The notes beneath the pieces are model-generated. The model saw nothing but the letters and a program-made list of their open reading frames with translations, was not told where the DNA came from and searched no databases. A program made the position numbers and the translations under genes. A DNA stretch of 44,324 bases from Trichomonas tenax (lineage: Eukaryota; Parabasalia; Trichomonadida; Trichomonadidae): contig JALKBU010000373.1 in the NCBI GenBank assembly GCA_023091735.1, positions 1-44,324 of the forward strand, read 5' to 3'. This document shows positions 28,079 to 37,835 of the stretch, in pieces; position 1 is the first letter of the stretch, and each line of letters starts with the position of its first letter.

Positions 28079-28783
28079 TTAGTTGTTAGAGTCGATTAAT
28101 TTCAAGAAGTCTTCTTTGTTAACATCGAGGTTCTTGAATTCGTGGCACGGCTGTGAGAATGAGTCCCTGTTTGACAAACCAGTGCGAAGAGCAACTGGAA
28201 TTGCGCCTGCATTTTGACTTGCTGTAATATCGCTTGGTGTGTCACCAACGTGAATATGTGTCTTAAATGTGCAGTGATGGAACTCTTCAGCTGCTTTCTT
28301 TGATGCTTTAACAGCTTCAGTTCTATTTTCAACGACACCAAAGCCTCCAAGTTTGTTCTTGAAATACTTTGCGATACCAGAAAGCTCAAGTTTGTGCCAA
28401 GCGATGCGTGGAAGGTTTCCTGATGCAATTCCAATCTCAACATTTGGCATTTCGCCTAATATCTTGAGCATGTTCTCTATACCTGGTAAAACTTCAGATA
28501 CTTGTGTTGATGTGTTGCAATAATAATCTTCAGCCAATCTCATAACTTTTTCCATCTCTTCGGCTGTTGGCTGCTTTCCCAACTTAACGGCCATTGCCTC
28601 AATGATCTTTTTATCCATCCAACCATCGACAGGATGACCGAGGAAAGGAATCGGCATATCGCAAGGTCCGAAAACTTCAGTTACAGCCTTCTGGAAGGCG
28701 CCGTGGTGGTCCTTGAGGGCGTTATAGCCGAGTACCAATGTTCCATCGATGTCAAATGAGATGAATGTCGTTGGTTTTGTCAT
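28079..28783 (-). CDS. HAD-superfamily phosphatase, phosphoglycolate-phosphatase-like
   Basis: The protein has 234 residues. HAD motif I is FDIDGTL (D11 nucleophile, D13 acid/base), motif II falls in EIGIASGNLP (Ser), and motif IV is HVGDTPSDITA (Asp pair); a helical cap lies between motifs I and II. Subfamily I with an alpha-helical cap fits Gph/pyrophosphatase-like enzymes, acting on small phosphorylated metabolites in the cytosol. The gene converges with the YqeC-like gene with 80 bases between stop codons. The start ATG is preceded by TCACAA. The substrate is not predictable. Confidence 0.85.
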   Translation of the reverse strand: MTKPTTFISFDIDGTLVLGYNALKDHHGAFQKAVTEVFGPCDMPIPFLGHPVDGWMDKKIIEAMAVKLGKQPTAEEMEKVMRLAEDYYCNTSTQVSEVLPGIENMLKILGEMPNVEIGIASGNLPRIAWHKLELSGIAKYFKNKLGGFGVVENRTEAVKASKKAAEEFHHCTFKTHIHVGDTPSDITASQNAGAIPVALRTGLSNRDSFSQPCHEFKNLDVNKEDFLKLIDSNN

Positions 28784-29844
28784 TTGTGATTTTTAAAAAT
28801 TTTTGCCGATCATTTAGGTCTGAAAATATAATCGGCTTTTTGAAAAAATGATGGTTCTTCAATATTCGAAATATAAGCATTGTGCACAATGTGCAATATA
28901 TTCATCTTATTTTCAACGAAAAATGGCTTATTTCTCGAAAAGTTATTAATCAATGTTTTATTTTTATTCGTTTTTTTTCAATTACATATTATATAGATAG
29001 TAAATATCAATTATTATTTTTTTGGTCAGATCAAATTTTCATGGAGATGTTTGAGTTTCAATAACTTCTTACAGATAAATTTTTTATATATTATTCTTTA
29101 ATAACAACATGAACATATACTAATACTATATTATTTTCAAATTATTTCTATGGAACTCCTTTTACGTCTCAAGATAATGGAACTTTATTCTCTTTGACGA
29201 ATGAAATTTTTAAAGATTGCTAAAACCTTTTATCACAGGTTCCATTCAAACGTGTTGGATGATTGCTGCCTATTGGCATGGATAAAGACCAAAATTATAT
29301 TTTATAATTTGGTCCAGTTCCTTATTTTGCAACGAACAACCTTTATCTTTCATACTAAACTTTAAGATCAGTTGTACAACATAGGGTAATACATATTAAG
29401 CTTCAGTTTTATATCTTATAATAAGTTGATGAAATAAATGTGATCAACTGTATTGCAAAATGTAACCAATAAAACTCTATATTTTGAGCTTATTTTATAA
29501 GTGTGGAGGCATAACAACACCAAAATTACAAGAATATTGAATTGGATCCAATAAATATACATTATTTTTACAAACCATTCTCAAATTTAAACAAGTATGC
29601 TTTTGATAATATCTGAACCTTTCAGAAAAATGAAAAGAAAAATTCATCATTAATAAGTCATTGTAATATTCTTATATATATCATTAATTCTATTCTTATA
29701 TAGAATTAATGTCATGTCAATGCATTATATATCATCAATTCTATTCTTATAAAGTCAATGTATCAAACAGAATGCAGTAAAAATAGATAGAGCAGAGTTA
29801 CGTAAATAGATAATATAAGTTTAAACAATTATAAAAAATAAATA
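28784..29844. other. gene-poor spacer with short local repeats
   Basis: A 26-base near-repeat (29675-29700 and 29726-29751, one mismatch) lies around an inverted pair ATTAATTCTA/TAGAATTAAT. A further inverted pair GACCAAAATTAT/ATAATTTGGTC lies near 29290-29320. No gene is supported. Confidence 0.45.
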
Positions 29845-30691
29845 TTACATTCTCAAATTAAAAGAAGCCTTGAAAACTTCTGATTCCGCAATTACTCCTG
29901 GAGCAGTGCTATTTAGCATAACTTTCGCCTCATCATATGTCTGTCCAAATAATCGACTTTTCTCGTTAACCATTGAGCTCTGGAATATAGAAATTGCACC
30001 TCCTGCATGAACAACACCTCTCACATCACGTCCATAGCTTTCATGAATTGAATTTATGAATTCGATTGCAGAAGCAGCAGCTGATGGTTCAAAGACGCAA
30101 AAGAGTTTCCTGAACCTTGTATCAACAACTTTTCCTATTGTCTCTAATTTCTTCAAAGCATTTAGATGTGGGGGCCTCGATTTAATCTCTAATATCATTA
30201 AAATTGTCTGTGGGAAATTCGCTGGTTTTCTTATATCATTTACATCTTTAACTGTTTCTTGAAGCTTCTGGAATGTTCTTTGCTTGGTATTCGATGCGTG
30301 GTGATGATCATCGTCCTTTATAAGTAAATTGCACCTTTTCTAGAGAAGGTCATCGCAATTTCTTTCTCACCATCAATTGCACATGAACAAGTTTCATGTG
30401 GTTTCTTTTGATCGAAAAAAGCGTTGACCATGTCTGGATAGTCTACGGAATGAATGGGAAATACTTTTTGATATCGCCTTTGATTTCTATGACATTTTCC
30501 AAAGGATCGAAGTAGACAATCGCAAAATGCTCAAGAGTCGAATATGTTGTATTGCAATCTTCAGCGAAGTTAGCTACATCATCAATTGGGGATCTTTCAC
30601 CAATCATAATCTTGGCAAGAACAATGTTACTTTTTCTCGCGGATAAAGGAATGAATTTCATGATGCATTCGATTGATATGTTAAGTTTGAA
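29845..30691 (-). pseudogene. broken gene, remnant of a nucleotide-cyclase-like multidomain protein
   Basis: Three minus-strand frames abut to make one protein-like sequence. The first runs from a TAG at 30692-30694 to about 30443 (KLNISIECIMKFIPL ... KGDIKKYF). The second covers about 30455-30318 (HSVDYPDMVNAFFDQKK ... MTFSRKGAIYL). The third runs from about 30325 to 29845 (KQRTFQKLQETVKDVN ... RDVRGVVHAGGAISIFQSS ... LFGQTYDEAKVMLN). The last part resembles the end of a degenerate class III cyclase-like domain (VHAGG, then a LFGxTYDEA block in place of WGDTVNLA). Two frameshifts and a missing N-terminus mark it as a pseudogene. The family assignment is tentative. Confidence 0.5.
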
Positions 30692-31473
30692 CTATCTGGG
30701 CATATAAAAGATGGAAATGCAGAAAATTATAGATGAAGCAATCAAAATCGTGTAAAAAACAGCTTGATTTGTGACTTTGTTTTGATTTGTATAGAAAGGA
30801 GCTTCAGTATAACAATTAATACAAGTATTATTAAGGATGAAGAACAAACACGATTGAGGAGTGTGCAAGGCCATATAATTAAGCTTTCGTTAAAGTACCT
30901 TTTTTATAGATATTCAGAATTGAGTGATATTCCGGAATGTTTTTTCTATTGAGGAATTTTTCATTATTCTAGATGAAGGAATCAAGATGCGTACTCCGCC
31001 CAAAGTGCTCACAGGCACGCCAGCCTTTAAGCACAAAGTCAATCCATTACGGCCATCACACATTCGATATCAGCTATTTGAAGTTCGAAACTCCATGTAA
31101 AATTGAAATCCCAATTCTTGCTCCAGAGATCCTTACAAATTTCCATTTGTAACTCTAACAAGATCTAATCCAGCCTCTGTTGCCTGATGTGAAATTTGGG
31201 GAACTTTGTCACTCTTTATTCACTTGGCAAACATATGAAAATCGGTTCTTGAGCCAAGTAAAAAAACAAACAATAAAACAAAAAATTAATTTTTCTCGAT
31301 ACAATATGAGTTAATGCTGAATAACCTAACATATAGCTATTTTATAGTTTAATAAAATAAATTTTATTATGAATTACAATATGCAATTCAGAAACACTAC
31401 CATTATATGATCTAGATCTAGATTGCATGGTATTGTGTAGAGTGTAAACGGTTAATAAATCAATGCATTTTGT
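30692..31473. other. spacer with a possible small ORF remnant
   Basis: This region holds the ORF at 30973-31152 and otherwise AT-rich sequence, with a 12-base palindrome TCTAGATCTAGA at 31411-31422. Most of it is likely decayed DNA beside the broken cyclase-like gene. Confidence 0.4.
30973..31152 (+). CDS. possible small ORF, 59 codons
   Basis: An ATG at 30973, preceded by TTTTTCATTATTCTAG (TCATTA matches the initiator TCAYTW), opens 59 codons of balanced, protein-like composition (KSIHYGHHTFDISYLKFETP). GC content is above the surroundings, so it may be the end of, or a fragment from, a larger gene. No family is recognised. Confidence 0.25.
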   Translation: MKESRCVLRPKCSQARQPLSTKSIHYGHHTFDISYLKFETPCKIEIPILAPEILTNFHL

Positions 31474-31833
31474 TCAAAGATAAAAGTTTACACCTTGGAC
31501 ATCGTTTTCAACAGCAACAGTTTGTGTATTAGCCTGATGCTCAAGTGGCAACAAACCATGATCGTTTATAACGACTTTTTCTGCAAATGCATAATGAGAA
31601 TTAAGTTTTTCGCCGGAAGCAAGTTTGTCTATGATTTCCTGAATCAACTGTCTATTGCCTGTCATTGAACAATCAACGCGGTGAATATCTTCTGGATGAT
31701 TTGTTGATCCACCGACTATTCCTCGTTTGTGGCACGCTCTCAGGAATGTCTGCCTGAACATCACTCCCTGAACGATGCCGTAAACAGTGATAAAAACTGT
31801 GACATTTCCAGCTTCCTCCTCCTCCTCTGACAT
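31474..31833 (-). CDS. acylphosphatase-like protein
   Basis: The protein has 119 residues from the ATG at 31833. The acylphosphatase signature is clear: VYGIVQGVMFRQTF (18-30, catalytic Arg R27) and GIVGGSTNHPEDIHRVDCSMTG (38-59, Asn N45 in the position of the catalytic Asn). A helix LIQEIIDKLASGEKLNS and a closing strand complete the ferredoxin-like fold. The enzyme would hydrolyse acyl phosphates in the cytosol. The C-terminus (about 25 residues) is longer than in the classic 98-residue enzyme. The open frame extends 33 codons further upstream only from a TTG, with one internal ATG (MQGAEV); the MSEEEEE start gives a family-like N-terminus. Confidence 0.75.
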   Translation of the reverse strand: MSEEEEEAGNVTVFITVYGIVQGVMFRQTFLRACHKRGIVGGSTNHPEDIHRVDCSMTGNRQLIQEIIDKLASGEKLNSHYAFAEKVVINDHGLLPLEHQANTQTVAVENDVQGVNFYL

Positions 31834-32528
31834 GGAAAAACGGAAATTGGGGTCTGACACTTCAGCCCCCTGCATTATTGCTTTAGAAATCGAATCCAAA
31901 AGATGTATGAAGGGTTGGGTTTCAAGCGACAATCTTCAAAAACTAATATATATTCTACCAATATATCATAACTATAACAATACATTCATAGATTTTGATA
32001 GTTCATCGAAAATGATGATATTCAAATGTTTTGTTCTTTCTTATTGCATGTGAAGAACAAAACAGTATTGCATATTCTTCTTTGGGATAGAGGCTAAAAT
32101 TATGACAATACATTGATAAATCTCAATTATTAATGCAGTGTAATTTCATAGTGAGAATATATTACAGAATCAAAAAATTCTCAATATATATCATAGCTAG
32201 ACAACAACACATATATAGAAATGTTAAAGTCATGCGTATGCAGCATTATTACAAGTCAAAAAGAAGTTTGAGTTTTTTGTTTTCGACATTAGTTTTTTTT
32301 ATCATGAAGGAAAGTATACTTTTTTTTTGCAATTCATCAATCTATTATATTTCTCTACATTATTCAAAAATTTGATCCTCAGGGATATGGAGCTCCTGTT
32401 GTTAGAGTTTGGCACAATTATAATGCAAAGTTTAATAAATCATAATATTAAGGTCGAATTGTCACTTTTCAAGTTACACCCCTCAATTGTAAGAAAAAAA
32501 ATAACGGTCAGGCGTTTTTTAGAATTTG
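31834..32528. other. divergent spacer between acylphosphatase and B-box/TLDc genes
   Basis: AT-rich DNA. GAATTGTCACTTTTC (about 32455-32470) and CCCCTCAATTGTAAG lie 40-75 bases before the next start and include a TCACTT initiator-like box. No gene is supported; the frame at 31787-32053 is a shadow of the acylphosphatase. Confidence 0.45.
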
Positions 32529-34583
32529 ATGGCGAATATTCCTCAACTTTCACCATTTTCGAACGAATTCGGCCTGGTTCAGTACATCATGCAGAATCAG
32601 CTGAAGTCGCCGAAGTTCAAAATATCAGAGATGTACGACATCGGAGAAACAAAGCAAATCAATGATTTCAACGCTTTCGTCGAAAAACTTCCTGTAACAA
32701 ATATCGTCGATGTTTTTATCAACGTTAAAGATCTCCAACAGCCTCTTGCCGATATTATTCATCGCGGAATTAAAATTAGAGGCAAAGAGGGCTTGAAATT
32801 CCGTGTAGGATCAATAGAGCTCGATGAAACACAGAAATCTTTCCAATATATCCACTGCCTCGTTGCTTTAGGCAATGTTATCAATTATCAGCGCGAAGAC
32901 GCATCAACTATCGACGAAACATTTGCCGCCGGACCAGTTCCAGAGGAGTACATTGGCACAAATCATTCAATTCGTGTTTCTGCTGAAGGTGATTTTATCA
33001 TTTATAATCAATCGCAAATAAAGAGTGTTCACCTTGTCAGATTCCTTGGTGGCGAAAACGCATCGAACGACAAGAAGGAGGTCCACATTTGCACAAACTG
33101 TGGACAACTAAACGCAACTCTTTGGTGTGAACAAGATCAAGTTAAACTTTGCGTGAAATGCGATGCTGCTTTGCACAATGGAAACAAGCTCTTAATGAAC
33201 CATCGTCGTCGCCCAATCTCTGAGGCCTCCGCAGATACCATTCCATGCCCACATCACCCGAACTCGATGCTGCAGTATTACTGCGAGAAGTGCCATATGC
33301 CGGTCTGCATGGAGTGCAAGATCAGCGGCAATCACTCGAAGGGTGAATTCCAGAACCACGTACTCACACCACTGCAGAAAGCATACACAACAGGAGTCAA
33401 TTCACTCAAGAAACAGCCACCGGCTTTAGCAAATCGCCTCAACAAGTTGAAATCAGATCTCGATTCAGCGAACGAGCGCCTTAACACACTCAATGAGAAC
33501 ACACGCGTTGTCGAAGCAGAAATCAACAGACTTGCTCAGGAAGCAATTAATCAGCTTCGTGCACTTGCAGGAAGAAAAGCAACAACAATCAAATCAATTC
33601 GCGCAGAACTCAGACGTAAGATCAATGAAATCGAGCAATACGAGTCTAACTTAGAATTACACAAGAATGGAAGTGATCCAGTTACATTTCTTAATGCCTT
33701 GACACACAGGAACGAATTAATCGACGAAATGAAGTCATTGAACGATGTTCCGAAATTACCACGCACAACAGATCAATTCGCTGTCTACGGAAAGTTAGAA
33801 GTCTCAAAGCTCGATGTCGATGACGAGAGTGACAGTGCTGTTTCAGAAACAGACGCTGGAATGGAACCAGAACCAGACAACTCTGCAACAATGTCACGCG
33901 AAGTCACAGAGCAGACAAAGGAGGACGAAGAAACAGAGGATATGAGATACCTCAAACCACAGGAGAAGAAGGCACACTTCACAAAACTCGAGAAGATTGC
34001 TGCAAGGAAGGAGCAGAAGTATGCTCAGAGAGGAATGAAGCTCAACTTCCAGCCATTCTTCGAGTCAAAGCTTGTTACCGATGCTGCAATCCAGAGAAGA
34101 CTTTACATGTGCCTTCCATTCAAGGAGATGCCAGAAACACATCTCATGTTTGCAACATACAGAGATGGACGTTCTATCCCGAAGTTGCACAAGATGATCG
34201 ACAACAAGGGTATTACAGTAATTATTGCTTCAGCGAATGGTTTAGTTTTTGGTGGTTTCGCAGCAACAAAGTGGAACTCAGAAGGAAGACCATTCGCTAG
34301 TGGAACATCAACATTCTTGTTCTCATTGACGATGGACGCTTTTATTCCTAACCACGGACAAGCAGAGGAACAAGTTTGCATGGTTGGCGACAGAGATTCA
34401 CTCACATTCGGTAACGAGGACTTGAAGTTTGCAGGAAACTTCAATAAGTGCCATTCAGAACTCGAGAACTCCTACACAATCGGTGTTATGTATGGAAGTG
34501 ATACTGCTCGTACATTCCTTGCTGGAGCAGCAGACTTCGCTGTTGATGATCTTGAAGTTTGGAGCTTCTTTGCACCAGAGTAA
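32529..34583 (+). CDS. B-box zinc finger, coiled-coil and TLDc domain protein
   Basis: The start is the ATG at 32529 (684 residues); a TTG just before it extends the frame by one codon only. Domain order: an N-terminal alpha/beta region (1-175); B-box-type zinc fingers at 187-226 (CTNCGQLNATLWCEQDQVKLCVKCDAAL) and 240-280 (CPHHPNSMLQYYCEKCHMPVCMEC, ending in H); a coiled coil at about 295-400; an acidic, disordered linker; and a C-terminal TLDc domain (about 510-684, ending DFAVDDLEVWSFF). This tripartite layout recalls TRIM proteins with TLDc replacing the usual C-terminal domain; the group is a known large family in trichomonads. The RING finger is absent, so a scaffold rather than an E3 ligase is likely. 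TLDc domains are linked to oxidative stress and V-ATPase control in other eukaryotes. Confidence 0.85.
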   Translation: MANIPQLSPFSNEFGLVQYIMQNQLKSPKFKISEMYDIGETKQINDFNAFVEKLPVTNIVDVFINVKDLQQPLADIIHRGIKIRGKEGLKFRVGSIELDETQKSFQYIHCLVALGNVINYQREDASTIDETFAAGPVPEEYIGTNHSIRVSAEGDFIIYNQSQIKSVHLVRFLGGENASNDKKEVHICTNCGQLNATLWCEQDQVKLCVKCDAALHNGNKLLMNHRRRPISEASADTIPCPHHPNSMLQYYCEKCHMPVCMECKISGNHSKGEFQNHVLTPLQKAYTTGVNSLKKQPPALANRLNKLKSDLDSANERLNTLNENTRVVEAEINRLAQEAINQLRALAGRKATTIKSIRAELRRKINEIEQYESNLELHKNGSDPVTFLNALTHRNELIDEMKSLNDVPKLPRTTDQFAVYGKLEVSKLDVDDESDSAVSETDAGMEPEPDNSATMSREVTEQTKEDEETEDMRYLKPQEKKAHFTKLEKIAARKEQKYAQRGMKLNFQPFFESKLVTDAAIQRRLYMCLPFKEMPETHLMFATYRDGRSIPKLHKMIDNKGITVIIASANGLVFGGFAATKWNSEGRPFASGTSTFLFSLTMDAFIPNHGQAEEQVCMVGDRDSLTFGNEDLKFAGNFNKCHSELENSYTIGVMYGSDTARTFLAGAADFAVDDLEVWSFFAPE

Positions 34584-34672
34584 GAATTAATTTTGTTATA
34601 ATAAAATCAGTTTTCTAAATATGAAAAAAATATTCCAACTTATGTTTATTCAAGTTGAAAAAAAGGAGTTAT

Positions 34673-37492
34673 TTAAGTAGAGAGTAATGGGACTGATGCA
34701 ATCTTAGCAGCCTTGCGTTTCCCGAAGTAGCAAATAATTGCTGTCACGAGGATGGCAATCATAATTGCAATGCCTGAACTGATGAGAGCGAATTTAACGT
34801 TGGCACTGGATTGGCTTGATGGATCATTGGATGGTGCTGGTGTTGGCTTGTTGAGCTTGACGAGGTAAAGTGTTCCATCATCAACTTCTGTTGCAACATT
34901 ATTAAGATAGAACTTATTCATGCTGTAGAATGTTATCTTCTTGATTGCAGCGTTTCCAGTAACGAGCGGGAGCTTTTGGATATCAGCGTACGCATGTGGT
35001 GCAACATCACCAGCTAAGATTGTTGATGTGAGGCTGAGATTTCCAATTGTTGTACCCTTTGCATTAAGAAGTGGCATCATTCCTGGTTGGTAGTGGAAAT
35101 GGACTTCATTGATGTTATTGTTTTCTGCAGCGAGAACACAGCCTTCGGAAACATGCAAAACACCGATAGCGAGGTTATTTGGAATCTCCTCAACAACGTG
35201 GTAATCAACAATATACTTGTCGATGCTAATCTTTCCTGTGAACGTGACATCACTTCCAGCATAGATATGGAGTGTTCCAATCTTTGCAGAATCACCATCT
35301 GCGATTAACTGAGCGTTGTAGCCAGTTGGGATCTCGAATAGTGAGAATTCCTTGAATTTGAGCTTCAAGTCTGCTTTACGTTCTGAGTTTGTGATTGGTG
35401 GAAGGTAAATGTTTGCATCACTTGTTGTGGCTGTCAAATCAAGTGTTGTGAAACCTGTTGGGAACAAATGTGGTGCTGAGATTGTGATAACACCACTTCC
35501 TGAGACAGATATAGAAGCATCAGATTCAATTCTGCTGCCTGATTCAGCAATGAAGCCTTCGATATGATAGCACTTCTTGTGGCCTTGTCCATTAAGTGAT
35601 AAAGTGTTATTAGAGACTGTCAAGTTTCCACTAAATTTGATTGTGACTAACTTCGGATTGTTGCTTTTCGATGGCAATGCTGACTTGTATGGAAGAACCC
35701 ATCTTGAGTGTGGACCAATGACTTCAAGGTCAGCAATTGTCTGCGAGATTGTGCAATCGAACAATTCCATTAAAACAATAGATGTCTCAGTAAGAGAACC
35801 GGAATAATCAAAGCTGACGCCTGTTGAATAGATTCCTGTCAAGTGGCTGACAGAGTTATCGGAGAGTGTTGCAACTTTGTCATGGCCGAGGATGTTCAAT
35901 GTGACATTCTTAGAAATGTCTAATGTAAGATCTCCGAGCCATGTCATAATTCTGATGTGAATTTCATCGGCGTCTGGGTTAATGCTGTCAGAAAGTTTAG
36001 CAAGTTTCTCATCTGTGTCGATGACAATTGAGTCAGAAGGACACTTAGCAATTGCTGTTGAGATGCAGAAATCTTTCTGCTCAGCTGGTTCAACAATGAC
36101 AGAGATCTGACCTGCCTGGCATGTGTATGAAACCTTATGGTCTTTGTAGATGAATGGGAACTCTCCAACTTTGCTGTTGTGGAAAACATATGAATTCGCA
36201 CAGTTGATGTCCTGATCTGAAACAACAACGTTGTGCTGGCCATCCTCTAAGTTATCCAAATCGAGATAGAAGACAACTTCTGGGTTTGTAATTTTCTGGA
36301 CATGAACTTGAGAATGAACAGTACCTGAAGCAGCGATGTGCTCAAGTTGCTCGAATTTAACTTTGTTATTCTTGAGTTCCAATAAATGGATAGAAACATT
36401 ACCTGTGAATTCGATGTCTGCACCACGTGTTGTCAATGTGTTTGCTGTGAGAGATGTTGCTGAAACTTCAACTTTTGATGTGAATGGAGAACCAATTATT
36501 TTATCAACAGCAACTAATTTTCCACCGATAGTTGTAACTGGAGAGATGTGGATCTGCGACATGTTGAAGTTTCCGACAGCATTGTAGCTGAATGAAACAT
36601 CACTCTTCGGGAATGTGTTGATGATGCTGAAATAGTTCTTTGATGAGTTTGAGACCAAAGAAAAGCCATCTGTTGCATCAATGTATGGACCATTGTTGTA
36701 GTGATCGATTGGAAGAGGAACGCTGAATGCAAGATTTGATTTGCCAACGAATGTTGCCTGATTAATTATTGGATTATTTCCTCCAACGAGATTGACGATC
36801 GAAACACTCTTTGTTGTGCAGTAGAATTTGAATGTAGTGCTAATCTTAGAGTCTTCGAAATAAAACTGAGCACTTTGGCCTGATTTGTGATCAATTGTGA
36901 TTAAATTATTGTTGAATGTTATTGAGCCATCGCGGATGTTTTCAAATGTAAAGGAGCCGGATCCCATACGATCATAGTTGATTTTTTGTGATGGCAATGT
37001 CGAACAATCTAAATAAACGCTGTATGTGGAAACTTTTGTGCTTAATTTCTCTAACGAGACCGAGTCTGTGTAAAGAGTGTTAGCGAAAAGCTTGTAATTG
37101 ATTGTTTCGGGGTTGGCATTTTTGAGATTAAGTGATTTTACACTCATTTCTGAATTTCGGAGGGAGTAAGTGATTCCTTCGAGAATGAGAGGAACTGTGA
37201 ATGTCTTTGTTAAGTCCAATTCAACCTTTGCGTTAACATCTGAATAAAGACGAACATAATCGTAATCATCTGGCGAAATTGATGTAGTGTTGAGATACAT
37301 GTGATCTTTGGCATCATATGCATCATCTACATAGTAAATATCAACAGAAGTTGCATAATATGGAATATATTGTGCCCATTTAGAATAATTGGAGGTTGAC
37401 AGAGCAATAGAATTCTTCGGGCACTTTCCGAAGTTCTGTGTGAAAAAGCACATAACATTTGACGCAGTTTTCGCTGTTAAAAATTTGTTCAT
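34673..37492 (-). CDS. large type I surface protein with two homologous ectodomain modules
   Basis: The start is the ATG at 37492 (939 residues); the open frame reaches 15 bases further only to a GTG. Residues 15-24 (CFFTQNFGKC) and 476-484 (CISTAIAKC) open two modules of about 460 residues, each with the same Cys pair, then PxxSI and repeated beta-strands. Both end with an FTGxISI region (IEFTGNVSIHLL in module 1, VTFTGKISIDKYI in module 2). A Pro/Ser-rich stalk precedes a membrane span at about residues 900-925 (GIAIMIAILVTAIICYFG) and a 15-residue basic-hydrophobic tail. The visible N-terminus has no convincing signal peptide. Beta-solenoid folding is likely. A surface or lysosomal role is inferred. 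Confidence 0.75.
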   Translation of the reverse strand: MNKFLTAKTASNVMCFFTQNFGKCPKNSIALSTSNYSKWAQYIPYYATSVDIYYVDDAYDAKDHMYLNTTSISPDDYDYVRLYSDVNAKVELDLTKTFTVPLILEGITYSLRNSEMSVKSLNLKNANPETINYKLFANTLYTDSVSLEKLSTKVSTYSVYLDCSTLPSQKINYDRMGSGSFTFENIRDGSITFNNNLITIDHKSGQSAQFYFEDSKISTTFKFYCTTKSVSIVNLVGGNNPIINQATFVGKSNLAFSVPLPIDHYNNGPYIDATDGFSLVSNSSKNYFSIINTFPKSDVSFSYNAVGNFNMSQIHISPVTTIGGKLVAVDKIIGSPFTSKVEVSATSLTANTLTTRGADIEFTGNVSIHLLELKNNKVKFEQLEHIAASGTVHSQVHVQKITNPEVVFYLDLDNLEDGQHNVVVSDQDINCANSYVFHNSKVGEFPFIYKDHKVSYTCQAGQISVIVEPAEQKDFCISTAIAKCPSDSIVIDTDEKLAKLSDSINPDADEIHIRIMTWLGDLTLDISKNVTLNILGHDKVATLSDNSVSHLTGIYSTGVSFDYSGSLTETSIVLMELFDCTISQTIADLEVIGPHSRWVLPYKSALPSKSNNPKLVTIKFSGNLTVSNNTLSLNGQGHKKCYHIEGFIAESGSRIESDASISVSGSGVITISAPHLFPTGFTTLDLTATTSDANIYLPPITNSERKADLKLKFKEFSLFEIPTGYNAQLIADGDSAKIGTLHIYAGSDVTFTGKISIDKYIVDYHVVEEIPNNLAIGVLHVSEGCVLAAENNNINEVHFHYQPGMMPLLNAKGTTIGNLSLTSTILAGDVAPHAYADIQKLPLVTGNAAIKKITFYSMNKFYLNNVATEVDDGTLYLVKLNKPTPAPSNDPSSQSSANVKFALISSGIAIMIAILVTAIICYFGKRKAAKIASVPLLST

Positions 37493-37835
37493 TTTAGATT
37501 TTGTCACTTTTGATCACCTATTTTACATGTCAAAATTTTATTTAAAGATGTTCTAATTTCTCGAAAAATATTTTTCTAATATATAGTTTTTACTTTATGT
37601 TTAATACATACAACATATAGAGAACCTTAATTCCCTTAAATTATACTCCATTAATGGGGTATAAAAATTGAATGTCGAATTTATTAAAATAATTGGTTTA
37701 TAACGGAAGAAAATAGTTGAAATGTTGAATACAGTTCTATATTCAGGTAGTGAATAAAATTGCTGTGATTTGAGAAACAAAACTTATAACAACTTTTTAA
37801 AAAGGAATATGAGATTATTATTTTGAGAAACACAC
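37493..37835. other. 5' flank of the large surface protein gene
   Basis: Contains one promoter-like element at 37522-37532; the rest is AT-rich and holds no gene. Confidence 0.5.
37522..37532 (-). promoter_or_regulatory. promoter-like element before the large surface protein gene
   Basis: Read toward the gene this is TGACATGTAAA, 30-40 bases before the ATG at 37492, with a second GTGACA half-site just before the start. Confidence 0.55.
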
